Shown: piece by piece, positions 36,940 to 46,725 of the stretch
How positions within the stretch are numbered: position 1 is the first letter of the stretch
Layout: every line of letters starts with the position of its first letter
Source: MB1-2 sp046566065
Lineage (GTDB): Bacteria; Actinomycetota; CADDZG01; WHSQ01
Length of the DNA stretch: 64,000 nucleotides
NCBI GenBank assembly: GCA_046566065.1
Contig: JBKHXK010000006.1
Span: 1 to 64,000 of the forward strand
Direction: 5' to 3'
Translations under genes and position numbers: made by a program
The notes under the pieces: model-generated
Seen by the model: only the letters and a program-made list of their open reading frames with translations
What the model was told of the DNA's origin: nothing
Database searches by the model: none

Positions 36940-37395
36940 TCAGGGACCGATGAGCAGGGAGCCGTTCACCTCGAGCTCCCCGGGGTCGAGGGTCAGCTCG
37001 AGGGTGTCGGTCCTGGTCTCGCCCGCTGGGATCTTGCCGATGTCTGCCGGGATCGTGGTGTCGCCAACGACGAGGGTGACCGTGCCCTGCCACAGGTACT
37101 CGGAGTGGTTGGTGATCGGCAGGATCATGTCCACCTTGCCCGGGCCCTGGGATCGGGCGCCCATATTCAGAGACAGGCCCCCGCACAGGTACTCCTCGGT
37201 ATCGGCGGTGATGCGGCTGGAGCTGAGCAGCTGGGGCTCCATCCCTTCGGGGGTGATCAGGGTGAAGGGGGTCTCGGCCGACTCCTTACAGGTCAGGACG
37301 TGGGTGAGCCCGCGCAGCGAGGACATCGCTATCGGGATGAGGAAGGCTCCGAGCAGCGCGAACAGAGCCAGGCGGGACCTGAGGGCGGAGGGCAT
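36940..37395 (-). CDS. Secreted or membrane-anchored hypothetical protein
   Basis: 151 residues. N-terminal hydrophobic segment (LALFALLGAFLIPIA) acts as signal or anchor; the rest is beta-rich with two Cys (THVLTCKESA, EEYLCGG) that may form a disulfide outside the cell. The C-terminal part (MILPITNHSEYLWQGTVTLVVGDTTIP) looks like an immunoglobulin-type sandwich. ATG 37395 preferred; a TTG at 37416 is also in frame. Family not recognised. Divergent from the GGDEF protein. Confidence 0.55.
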   Translation of the reverse strand: MPSALRSRLALFALLGAFLIPIAMSSLRGLTHVLTCKESAETPFTLITPEGMEPQLLSSSRITADTEEYLCGGLSLNMGARSQGPGKVDMILPITNHSEYLWQGTVTLVVGDTTIPADIGKIPAGETRTDTLELTLDPGELEVNGSLLIGP

Positions 37396-37457
37396 CTGTA
37401 GAGGATAGGCCTTCAACCCCGTAGACCGCTATGGGTCTCGCGTAGGATGCTGCCCAC

Positions 37458-38339
37458 ATGATGTCCGAGGGTTTGAGCCACCTGACCTACCAGAAGGCCC
37501 GGCAGCTACTCCTTATCTCCGGGCTGGCCGTCCTTCTGCTGACCGCTGGTGTCATGTACATGAGGCGCGTCGAGACCGTCGAGGTGTGGGGGACCCTGCT
37601 CTTCATCCCGGTCTTCGTGGCTCTGGTGTTCTACGACTGGCGGGGAGGGCTGATCGCCGGAGCCTTCGCCGGCCTCGCCTATGCGGCCCTTCGTTACCCG
37701 GCCATCGAGGCGGTCGGTGCCGACCGGTTCATCGGGCTGATCCTGTCCCGGAGCTTCGCCTACCTGGCGTTCGGGGCGATCGGGGGCTGGGCGAACAAAC
37801 AGCTAGCGGGCAGTCTCGACAAACTCGAGCTGTACGACCAGATCGACGATCACACCGGGCTCTACAACGCTCGCTTCTTCGTACAGGACACCGAGCTGGA
37901 GATGTCCAGGTCCAAGCGCTACCAGACGATCTTCTCGGTGGTCCGAGTCACGTTCCCCTCGGCCGGGATGCTCGGCCTCCAGCGCCGTCAGCGGGTTGCG
38001 ATCCGCAAGGACCTGGGTCGCATGCTGAAAGAAGCGGTGCGAACCATGGACCGGGCCGCTCACGGCTTCGACGGGACCAGACACAACTTCGCGGTCGTCC
38101 TACCCGAGACCGGGCGCGAAGGGGCGAACATCTTCGTGAACCGTCTAGCCGACCGCATGTACACGTTCCTCACCGAGCGCAAGGTGCAGATCGCAGAAGC
38201 AGACGTCACTCGGCAGGCCGTCACCTTCCCGGACGATGGGGAAGAGGCGATCGAAGCTCTCCGCACGGAGTTCCGTGCCATCGACGCTCACGAGCACCCC
38301 GAGACGACCCCGGCGGGGTCAAGCTCAACCTCCGGCTAA
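37458..38339 (+). CDS. Membrane protein with degenerate GGDEF domain
   Basis: 293 residues. Four or more hydrophobic helices in the first ~115 residues form a membrane sensor, then a GGDEF-like domain beginning DDHTGLYNARFFVQDTELEMSRSKRY, a classic GGDEF entry motif. The active site is altered: where GG[DE]EF belongs the sequence is GFDGTRHNFAVVLPETG, so cyclase activity is unlikely and the domain may bind GTP or c-di-GMP, or just relay a signal. ATG 37458 with AGGATG upstream. Followed by a strong terminator. Confidence 0.82.
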   Translation: MMSEGLSHLTYQKARQLLLISGLAVLLLTAGVMYMRRVETVEVWGTLLFIPVFVALVFYDWRGGLIAGAFAGLAYAALRYPAIEAVGADRFIGLILSRSFAYLAFGAIGGWANKQLAGSLDKLELYDQIDDHTGLYNARFFVQDTELEMSRSKRYQTIFSVVRVTFPSAGMLGLQRRQRVAIRKDLGRMLKEAVRTMDRAAHGFDGTRHNFAVVLPETGREGANIFVNRLADRMYTFLTERKVQIAEADVTRQAVTFPDDGEEAIEALRTEFRAIDAHEHPETTPAGSSSTSG

Positions 38340-38352
38340 CGACCGAAAGAGG

Positions 38353-38378
38353 AAGAGGCCGGGCTACCCGGCCTCTTT
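38353..38378. terminator. Bidirectional terminator between the GGDEF and CAP-domain genes
   Basis: Perfect 11-bp stem AAGAGGCCGGG / CCCGGCCTCTT with a 3-nt loop. Short T-runs flank it on both strands, fitting a shared terminator for two convergent genes. Confidence 0.8.
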
Positions 38379-38406
38379 CGGTAGATCTCTGGCTCCGTGG
38401 GCTGAC

Positions 38407-38976
38407 CTAGCAGCTCGGCATCGACAGGCGCGTGCCGGGGTTGCTCTTGGCCTCGAAGATCACGGTGACCCACATCCGGCCCCCGTCCTCCTTCACGCCC
38501 ACACCGACGTTGTTGAAGGTGCTGTGCATGATGTTGGCCTTGTGGGCGGGTGAGTTCATGAACGCTGTATGCAGTGTGTCGACCGTCGAGCCGACGCCCA
38601 CGTTCTCGCCGAGAGTGACCCAGTTCGTCACGCGACGTTTGAGAGCCGTGGTGCTGGTGTGATGCAGCGAATTCGCCTTGATCATCTCGTTGGTGTGCTT
38701 GCGGGCGACCTGACCCAGTTCCGGGTCCATCTTCATGGTGCCCAGGCCCTTGCTGCTCCGCTCGGCGTTCATCTTGGAGGTGAAGCCCTTCTCTGCGGCG
38801 TTGAACGCGTAGCAGGGGTTATCCGATCCGGTAGCGGTGGGGAACCACTGGGGCAGGGTCAGGGGAGCCGCTGCAGGGATCGCCAGCGCGGCGATCAGGG
38901 CGACCGCGACGGCGATCTGCTGTCTGAGGTCCAACGGGGGTCGCTTCACCGCGACCGCTGATCCAGTTAGCTGCAT
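38407..38976 (-). CDS. Secreted CAP/SCP-domain protein
   Basis: About 189 residues from ATG 38976 (AAAGGGTGGGAG lies just upstream; an ATG at 39003 has no ribosome site). Hydrophobic segment IAVAVALIAALAIPAAA exports or anchors it. The CAP domain spans ~55-185: FTSKMNAERSSKGL, ARKHTNEM, WVTLGENVGVG, SPAHKANIMHSTFNNVGVGV, VTVIFEAK. Bacterial CAP proteins are extracellular with mostly unknown roles; YkwD-type is the closest label. Expression may depend on the kinase gene upstream on the same strand. Confidence 0.88.
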   Translation of the reverse strand: MQLTGSAVAVKRPPLDLRQQIAVAVALIAALAIPAAAPLTLPQWFPTATGSDNPCYAFNAAEKGFTSKMNAERSSKGLGTMKMDPELGQVARKHTNEMIKANSLHHTSTTALKRRVTNWVTLGENVGVGSTVDTLHTAFMNSPAHKANIMHSTFNNVGVGVKEDGGRMWVTVIFEAKSNPGTRLSMPSC

Positions 38977-39073
38977 CTCCCACCCTTTCACTCCGGTCGA
39001 CATGCAATTATTACCAGTTCAAGGTGTGGTTTGACCAGAGCTGAAGGACTCCTGCGGCCGAAGATGGATGGTT

Positions 39074-40327
39074 TTACGTAGGGTCCGGGTCGGCTGCCGG
39101 CAACGAGACCTTGAACCTGGCCCCCTGGGGCACGTTCGGCTCGTAGGCGACCTTGCCCCCCTGCGCCTCGACCAGGGCCTTCACGATGGCCAGTCCGAAC
39201 CCGACCGATCCCGCGCCCTTGCTCGACCCGAAGGGCTCGAAGAGCGAGGCCCTCTGATCGGCGTCCACCCCGGGCCCGTGGTCCTCGAAGACGAGCTCGA
39301 CCGATCCGTTCGAGCGACGGGCCTCGGCGATGAAGGGCGGTTCGCCGTAGCGGAGCGCGTTCGACGCCAGGTTCACCACCACCTGCTGCAGGCGTTCGGG
39401 ATCGGCCTTCACGGTGAGCTGTGGGGGGATCCTGTTCTCGATGCGATAGGCCGAGTCGAGGAAGCTGAGCGAGGCATCGACCGTGTGCTTGAGAGCGACC
39501 GGCTCGATGTTCAGCTCGAGACGGCCCTCTTCCAGCCGGGCGAGCTCCAGAAGATCGTTGGCCAGGCGCGTGAGCCGGTCCGCTTGGCGACCTGCCGATT
39601 CGAGCAGACCGGTCGCAGAGGGTGTTCCCACCAGCTCGGGCCTGCTGATGAGCGTCTTGATCGAGCCCTGGATCGCGGTCAGTGGGTTGCGCACGTCGTG
39701 GGCGAGGGTGGAAACCAGCGCCGCTCGCAGGCGATCGACGGCCCGCACCTCCTCCAAGGCGGTCGCCAACTTCTCACGCTGCTTCACGAGGTCCCGAGCC
39801 ATCAGGCCCGCGACCACGGCGATGATGAGTGCGATGCCCATGCGGAACGTGATGCTGTTCCACTGCAGTGGGAACCCATAGCGATCCGACACGTAGATCT
39901 CGCGGCCCGTGTAAAGGAGGGTCGCTCCCGCCCATGCGCTCAGCGCGCCGGTCAGCTGGAAGCGGATAGCCCCTTCGAGCGGAAGGATGAAGAGGACCGC
40001 CCACATCGCGGTCACGGGGTCGAAGCCGAACAGCCAGACGATCCCCCCGATCACGAGGATGTCCAAGGAGAGTGAAGCCCCCGCCAAACGCTGCGCGCCC
40101 TCGAAGGTGTGGATCCGCTTGCTGGCTAGGTAGACCGCGATGTTTCCGACGACCAGCAAAGCCACCAGGAGGTAGGCGAGCCCCTTGACGCCGTCGGGAT
40201 AGGGGCGCTCGCTATAGGTGAAGACCTGGAAGAACGCCCAGGGCGCTCCGATAGCCCGGGCGACCATCATGGTGCGCTCGGACCTCTCGAGGTCGGTCCA
40301 AGCGACCTCTTTGTCGCCTGCCTTCAC
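39074..40327 (-). CDS. Membrane sensor histidine kinase
   Basis: 417 residues. About six hydrophobic helices in the first ~190 residues resemble a MASE-like integral membrane sensor without a large external domain. Then the DHp helix (STLAHDVRNPLTAIQGS) and HATPase (NLASNALRYGE, FEDHGPGVD, VGFGLAIVKALVEAQGG). No response regulator is adjacent on this strand; the HD-GYP regulator 2.3 kb away is a possible partner. Confidence 0.88.
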   Translation of the reverse strand: MKAGDKEVAWTDLERSERTMMVARAIGAPWAFFQVFTYSERPYPDGVKGLAYLLVALLVVGNIAVYLASKRIHTFEGAQRLAGASLSLDILVIGGIVWLFGFDPVTAMWAVLFILPLEGAIRFQLTGALSAWAGATLLYTGREIYVSDRYGFPLQWNSITFRMGIALIIAVVAGLMARDLVKQREKLATALEEVRAVDRLRAALVSTLAHDVRNPLTAIQGSIKTLISRPELVGTPSATGLLESAGRQADRLTRLANDLLELARLEEGRLELNIEPVALKHTVDASLSFLDSAYRIENRIPPQLTVKADPERLQQVVVNLASNALRYGEPPFIAEARRSNGSVELVFEDHGPGVDADQRASLFEPFGSSKGAGSVGFGLAIVKALVEAQGGKVAYEPNVPQGARFKVSLPAADPDPT

Positions 40328-40390
40328 CGAGTTCCTCCGCTTCTGTTCGCGATGGTGTGCCGGATGTGGATCCTCGGGGAGTCTCCCCGC

Positions 40391-41581
40391 CTAGAACTTG
40401 CGGCGGGGCCGCGGGCGCATCATCGATTTTCGTCCCTTGTGGGAGGTATACGCCAGCCGTGGCGCCTGGACCTTCAGGCCTTCTTTCTTGAACTCGGTGT
40501 GCAGGTCCAAACGAGCCACGATGCGGCTGACTTCGTACTGCTGGTCGGGCATCACCAAGGTCACCCCGGTGCCCCGGCGGCCCGCTCGGGCGGTTCGGCC
40601 GATGCGGTGCACGTAGGCCTTGTGGTCCTCGGGCGGGTCGTAGTTCACGACCATGGTGATGTCGTCGAGATCGAGTCCTCGGGCGGCGACATCGGTGGCG
40701 ACCAGAGTGGTGTAGCGACCCTCATCGAAGCCCTTCAAGGCACGCTGGCGCTGCGATTGGGTGAGGTCGCCGTGCATGGCAACCGCCTTGATCCCACTCT
40801 TCACCAGGCGACCGGCGAGGCGGTCCGCGCCACGCTTGGTGCGTACGAAGACCAGGGTCGTCCCGGCATCTTCCTTCTTCAGGAGGTCGACCAGGGCGCC
40901 GGTCTTGTCGCCACTCGTCACGGGAACGAAGCGATGGTCGGCTTCGTCCACGGTCTCCTTCTTGCCGACGATCTCGTGCTCGGCCGCGTTGCGTGTGTAC
41001 AGCTTGGCCAGTCGACCGACCTCGCCATCGAGGGTGGCCGAGAAGAACATCGTCTGGCGGTCGGCGCTTAGGCGGTCGACGATCCGGTCGACCTGGGGCT
41101 GGAAGCCCATGTCGAGCATCCGGTCGGCTTCGTCCAGGACGAGGATCTTGACGTTGTCGAGCGAGATCATCCTGCGCTGGATCAGGTCCTGCAGCCGTCC
41201 CGGGGTAGCGATCAGGATGTGCGATCGTGCGGCCGACTTGGCCTGCTCGGGGATCCCGACGCCTCCGTATACGGCTGTGACCTTGAGGCCCTTGGCGGCG
41301 GCGATCTCCGAGAACTCGTCCTTCACCTGCACCGCCAGCTCGCGGGTGGGGACCAGGACGAGAGCGGCCGGCTTGGGGGCCCCGGCGTCGATCTGGTCGA
41401 CGATCGGGACGGCGAAGGCCAGGGTCTTGCCCGAGCCCGTACGGGACTTGGCCAGGATGTCCTTGCCGGCTAGGGCGTCCTCCATGACCATGGCCTGGAT
41501 CGGGAAAGCGGCCTTGATGCCCTTGCGCTCGAGGCCCTTGATAACGCGTTCGGATACGCCTAATTCGGCGAACGTCTGCAT
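40391..41581 (-). CDS. DEAD-box RNA helicase
   Basis: 396-residue ATP-dependent RNA helicase with the two RecA-like domains and a short basic tail (MMRPRPRRKF). Motifs: Q-motif FPIQ, motif I SRTGSGKT, Ia PTRELA, Ib TPGR, II DEAD, III SAT, IV VFVRTK, V ATDVAARGLD, VI HRIGRTARAGR. Likely acts in RNA refolding, ribosome assembly or cold response. ATG 41581 has AAGGAG upstream on its strand. Confidence 0.95.
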   Translation of the reverse strand: MQTFAELGVSERVIKGLERKGIKAAFPIQAMVMEDALAGKDILAKSRTGSGKTLAFAVPIVDQIDAGAPKPAALVLVPTRELAVQVKDEFSEIAAAKGLKVTAVYGGVGIPEQAKSAARSHILIATPGRLQDLIQRRMISLDNVKILVLDEADRMLDMGFQPQVDRIVDRLSADRQTMFFSATLDGEVGRLAKLYTRNAAEHEIVGKKETVDEADHRFVPVTSGDKTGALVDLLKKEDAGTTLVFVRTKRGADRLAGRLVKSGIKAVAMHGDLTQSQRQRALKGFDEGRYTTLVATDVAARGLDLDDITMVVNYDPPEDHKAYVHRIGRTARAGRRGTGVTLVMPDQQYEVSRIVARLDLHTEFKKEGLKVQAPRLAYTSHKGRKSMMRPRPRRKF

Positions 41582-41708
41582 GTGGCGTTCAACTCCTTCT
41601 TACGGCTGGATAGCCGGTCGTGTCGGGAGAGGTTCGACTTGCCGACACCTTCAGGAGGAACCGGATCAAAACCTCACGGGCGGCTGGATCGCCGTCCTTG
41701 TTGGTCAC

Positions 41709-41728
41709 AGTAACACGCATAAGTAACA
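41709..41728. repeat. Short direct repeat upstream of the helicase gene
   Basis: AGTAACA at 41709-41715 and 41722-41728, separated by CGCATA, in the 215-bp gap between the helicase and the small acidic protein gene. A possible regulator site or promoter component; no proof. Confidence 0.25.
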
Positions 41729-41796
41729 GATATTCCGGATCTCCAGGATTGCTCGGCGCCCCCACGGGGAACAGGTCTCGCGAGAGGAGGCCGCTC

Positions 41797-41940
41797 ATGG
41801 ACAGAGACGACAGGGACATGGAGAAGGACGACAACGCCACTCCCACCACCGAGGCGCCTGCGGACGGGCCGTCGCGGGAGCCGGGGGAGGAGCTCGACCA
41901 GGGAGCCACCAGCCAGGACCAACCGGGAGGGGGATCATGA
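41797..41940 (+). CDS. Small acidic protein (47 residues)
   Basis: Starts at ATG 41797 with GAGAGGAGG 6 nt upstream; runs to a TGA that overlaps the next ATG (ATGA). The sequence is almost all Asp, Glu, Pro, Thr and Gly, with no fold predicted. The frame continues open to 41620, but the ribosome site and the coupling argue for the short form. Coupled to the zinc-ribbon protein, so perhaps an accessory peptide. Confidence 0.5.
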   Translation: MDRDDRDMEKDDNATPTTEAPADGPSREPGEELDQGATSQDQPGGGS

Positions 41941-42212
41941 GCGGAGCCACGTTCACTTGCGAACGCTGCCGCAACGAGCACCGCGAGGCCGAGAAGAAGG
42001 AGGTCTTCGTCACCGAGGGTGGCGCAGAGGTCAAGAAGGTCGTGTGCCCGAGCTGCCTGGACGAGATCATGAATCAGGCGGATGAGGTCGTCGGTGTCGA
42101 GGGCGATGAGAAGCGGGCCGCCGCGGCGGTCGACGAGGCTGCATCTTCGACCGCTCGTGAGACCTTCGGTGAGCGAGGCGAGGCCTCGACCGCGACCGGC
42201 CCCCGCACCTAA
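41937..42212 (+). CDS. Small zinc-ribbon protein
   Basis: 91 residues. N-terminal ribbon with FTCERCRNEHRE and VVCPSCLDEI, giving two CxxC knuckles 23 residues apart for one Zn, followed by an Ala/Glu-rich tail without structure. Such stand-alone ribbons usually bind nucleic acid or a protein partner; the exact family is not recognised. Translationally coupled to the acidic protein. Confidence 0.65.
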   Translation: MSGATFTCERCRNEHREAEKKEVFVTEGGAEVKKVVCPSCLDEIMNQADEVVGVEGDEKRAAAAVDEAASSTARETFGERGEASTATGPRT

Positions 42213-42277
42213 CCAGGGGCGCCATCAAGGATGGTGCTCCTCACCACAGGAGCCCGACCGGGCCCTTAAGAGGGTAG

Positions 42278-42649
42278 CTACGAACCCTCCGAGCCGGAAG
42301 GGCCTTGCGTGCGCCGTTCGGTCGAGGGTCCGAGGAGGTCGGAAGCCGAACTCCAGAAGTTCCCGCGCCGGTAGGTCTCGACGCCGGCTTCCTCCGCCGC
42401 CCGACCGATGTCCCGCTGGACGTGCGAGAAGAAGCCGATCACACGAGCGTCCGGGTCCTTGGAGCGCACCTCGTCCACCCAGCGCGCGGTCTCGGCGGCG
42501 GTCATCTGATCCAGGTCCAGTACCGCCATCCCCGGAGCGATCGCCCCGAGCGGATCCGAGGGTCGGCGGACGATGACCTCCCGTCCGGCGGCGGATTCCA
42601 ATCGCACCCGCGCCTGCAGGTCGCTGCTGATCAGCAGGATCTCGTCCAC
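42278..42649 (-). CDS. Pseudo-receiver (degenerate CheY-like) protein
   Basis: About 123 residues from GTG 42649, with GGGGAGG upstream. The fold follows a receiver: DEILLISSDLQARVRLES, then VLDLDQMTAAETARWVDEV at the phospho-acceptor strand and ARVIGFFSHVQRDIGRAAEEAGVETYRRGNF. The acidic pocket and conserved Lys are not kept, so phosphorylation is unlikely. Similar stand-alone receivers occur in actinobacteria. Divergent from dnaK; its 5' end is beside the dnaK promoter. An in-frame GTG at 42712 would overlap that promoter. Confidence 0.6.
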   Translation of the reverse strand: MDEILLISSDLQARVRLESAAGREVIVRRPSDPLGAIAPGMAVLDLDQMTAAETARWVDEVRSKDPDARVIGFFSHVQRDIGRAAEEAGVETYRRGNFWSSASDLLGPSTERRTQGPSGSEGS

Positions 42650-42673
42650 GGGAATGATTCCCCCCTCCCCAAG

Positions 42674-42703
42674 GTTGATAGAGCCAGACTCAGATTCTAT
42701 AAT
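42674..42703 (+). promoter_or_regulatory. dnaK promoter with HspR-like (HAIR) site
   Basis: TTGATA (42675-42680), 17-bp spacer, TATAAT (42698-42703): a near-consensus housekeeping promoter. Overlapping the -35 is a weak HAIR-like site GTTGATA-N7-ACTCAGA (42674-42694), matching 9 of 14 positions of CTTGAGT-N7-ACTCAAG, the HspR operator. Repression by HspR, encoded in the same operon, would make a feedback loop. Confidence 0.7.
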
Positions 42704-42751
42704 CAAACGCACTCAACTATCAGTCAACGGATCACACAGGAGGCAGGAACC

Positions 42752-44589
<1,838 letters not shown>

Positions 44590-44593
<4 letters not shown>

Positions 44594-45300
44594 CCGACGA
44601 TGGCCGCCGCCGCATCCCGATAGTCGATCGCCGCGTGGCGCATCAGCCGCCTCCGGCTGCGGGGTCGGGCGCGGCGCCCTCAGCACCAGACGCCTCGCCT
44701 GGGTCGTCGCCGGCCGTCGAGGCATCGCCTACCGGGGGACAACCGCCTCGCCCTTCGGGCTCGGGGGCGATGCCCCCGTACGACGACGCCTCGCACCCGG
44801 CTCCTCTAGAACAGCCGGACGGGGAGCAGCAGGATTTCTTGGCTGATCTGCAGAGGTTGCAGGCGGATTTCGACAACTATCGGAAGCGGATGTTGCGGGA
44901 GCAGGCTGCTACCTCGACGCGGGCCAAGGCGCGGCTCATGGAGCAGCTGTTGCCCGTCCTCGACGACTTCGAGCGAGCTCTGGAGCACGAGGGCTCCAGC
45001 GGGATGGAACTGCTCTACAAGCAGCTGCGTTCGACGCTCGAGGCCGAGGGGCTCGAAGAGATCGAGGCGGAAGGGAAGCCTTTCGATCCCAACTTCCACG
45101 AGGCGATCGACTCGCGCGAAGACCCCGACGTCAAGGAGATCGTCGTGCGATCCGTCTACCGGCGGGGCTACAAGGTGGGCGATCAGGTCCTGCGCGCGGC
45201 CATGGTGGTGGTGGCTCGGCCCCCGGAGTCGACGCCCGCCCGCAACGAGGACGAGCGAGTCGAGAAAGAGGCAGGCGCCGAGCCTGCTGCACAGGAGTAG
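44590..45300 (+). CDS. grpE: Nucleotide exchange factor GrpE
   Basis: 236 residues. A Pro/Ser/Gly-rich unstructured head of ~80 residues precedes the long coiled-coil (DLQRLQADFDNYRKRMLREQ) and the beta-domain (FDPNFHEAIDSREDPDVKEIVVRSVYRRGYKVGDQVLRAAMVVVA). Releases ADP from DnaK. GTG start in the overlap with dnaK. Confidence 0.95.
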
Positions 45301-45303
45301 CAG

Positions 45304-46245
45304 ATGGCACAGCGCGACTGGGCTGAGAAGGACTACTACAAGGTCCTGGGCGTGCCGAAGACGGCCTCGAAGGACGAGATCAAGAAGGCCTACCGGAAGC
45401 TCGCCCAGAAACATCATCCCGACGCCAACAAGGGCGATGGGCAGGCCGAGTCGCGTTTCAAGGAGATATCCGAGGCCCACGCGATCCTTTCGAACGACGA
45501 GAAGCGCGCGGAGTACGACCAGATCCGGCAGTTCATCGAGTCCGGCGGCCGCGGCTTCTACAACGCCCCGGGCGGCGGCGGCAACGTGAGGGTCAACATC
45601 GGTGACCTGTTCGGGGACCAGGCGGGCGCCGACTCGATCTTCGAGGACCTGCTCGGCGGCTTCGGCTTCCGACCACGCGGCCCCCAGCGCGGCCAGGACA
45701 CCGAGACCCGCATACGTCTGTCTTTCCAGGACGCGATAGACGGGACCACGGTTTCCATCCCGCAGGGCGGCAAGGTGAAGATCCCGGCCGGTGTCGGCGA
45801 CGGCGCTCGTATCAAGGTCGCCGGACGGGGTGCTTCCGGCCCCAACGGGGGGCCGCGTGGGGACCTCTACGTGCGCGTGGAGGTCGAGCCACACCCCGTC
45901 TTCAATCGGGGCAAGGACGGCGATCTGATCGTGGATCTCCCCGTCACTTTCACCGAGGCCGCTCTGGGCGCCAAGGTCGAGGTGCCGACCCTCGAGGGCT
46001 CCGTGACAGTGAAGGTGCCGGCCGGAACCCCGAACGGGAAGACGCTGCGCGTCCGGGGCCGGGGCGCGCCCAAGCCGCGGGGCGGAACGGGCGACCTGCT
46101 CGTCAGGGTCCTCGTTCAGGTCCCCGAGAAGCTGACCCGGCAGGAGAGAGACCTGCTCGAGAGGTTCGCCGAGCTGCACAAGGACTCCCCGCGTCGTCAT
46201 CTAGAGGATCAGAACAAGACGACCGCGGGCCGCAGGGCTTCCTAA
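45304..46245 (+). CDS. dnaJ: J-domain co-chaperone lacking the zinc finger (DnaJ/CbpA type)
   Basis: 313 residues. J-domain at ~10-75 with the HPD tripeptide (QKHHPDANK), then a Gly-rich linker (NAPGGGGNVR) and two beta-rich substrate domains (RLSFQDAIDGTTVSIPQGGKVKIPAGV..., VDLPVTFTEAALGAKVEVPTLEG). The four CxxCxGxG repeats of class A DnaJ are absent, so this is a class B (CbpA/DjlA-like) protein occupying the dnaJ position of the operon. Stimulates DnaK ATPase. Confidence 0.93.
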   Translation: MAQRDWAEKDYYKVLGVPKTASKDEIKKAYRKLAQKHHPDANKGDGQAESRFKEISEAHAILSNDEKRAEYDQIRQFIESGGRGFYNAPGGGGNVRVNIGDLFGDQAGADSIFEDLLGGFGFRPRGPQRGQDTETRIRLSFQDAIDGTTVSIPQGGKVKIPAGVGDGARIKVAGRGASGPNGGPRGDLYVRVEVEPHPVFNRGKDGDLIVDLPVTFTEAALGAKVEVPTLEGSVTVKVPAGTPNGKTLRVRGRGAPKPRGGTGDLLVRVLVQVPEKLTRQERDLLERFAELHKDSPRRHLEDQNKTTAGRRAS

Positions 46246-46254
46246 GGAGGGGAC

Positions 46255-46710
46255 ATGGCCAGACGCTCAGATCGAGACCAAGCGATGTACGTGATCTCCA
46301 TCGCGGCCGAGCTCGCCGGCGTGCATCCTCAGACCCTGCGCGTGTACGAGCGCAAGGGCCTGGTTCAGCCTCACCGGACCGAGGGGAACACACGTCGTTA
46401 CTCGGAACGCGACATCGCCCGCTTGCGGCGGATCCAAGAGCTAACGCAAGAGGGCATCAATCTCGCCGGCGTGATGCGGATCATGGAGTTGGAGCGAGAG
46501 CTGGAACGCGCAGAGTCGCGCTATGAGCGAGCTCTGGACGAACTCGAGGAGGTGCGGTCGCAGATCCAGGAAGCTATCGATGCGCGCGACCGCAGCTCGA
46601 TGGTGCCATTGCGGGACGTTCGTCGGATACGACGCGCGATGAAGGCCGACTTCATCGACAGCTCGGCGCGCAAGCCGTTCGCTGCTCCGCCGATCAGTAA
46701 CGAGCACTAA
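46255..46710 (+). CDS. hspR: Heat-shock repressor HspR (MerR family)
   Basis: 151 residues. MerR-type HTH (YVISIAAELAGVHPQTLRVYERKGLVQP...RRYSERDIARLRRIQEL) followed by a coiled coil (EREL ERAESRYERALDEL) and a basic tail. HspR of Streptomyces and Mycobacterium binds HAIR sites with DnaK as co-repressor. ATG with AGGAGGGG. Probable targets in this window: dnaK (42674) and hsp20 (50393). Confidence 0.93.
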   Translation: MARRSDRDQAMYVISIAAELAGVHPQTLRVYERKGLVQPHRTEGNTRRYSERDIARLRRIQELTQEGINLAGVMRIMELERELERAESRYERALDELEEVRSQIQEAIDARDRSSMVPLRDVRRIRRAMKADFIDSSARKPFAAPPISNEH

Positions 46711-46725
46711 AGAGGTAGGTACACG

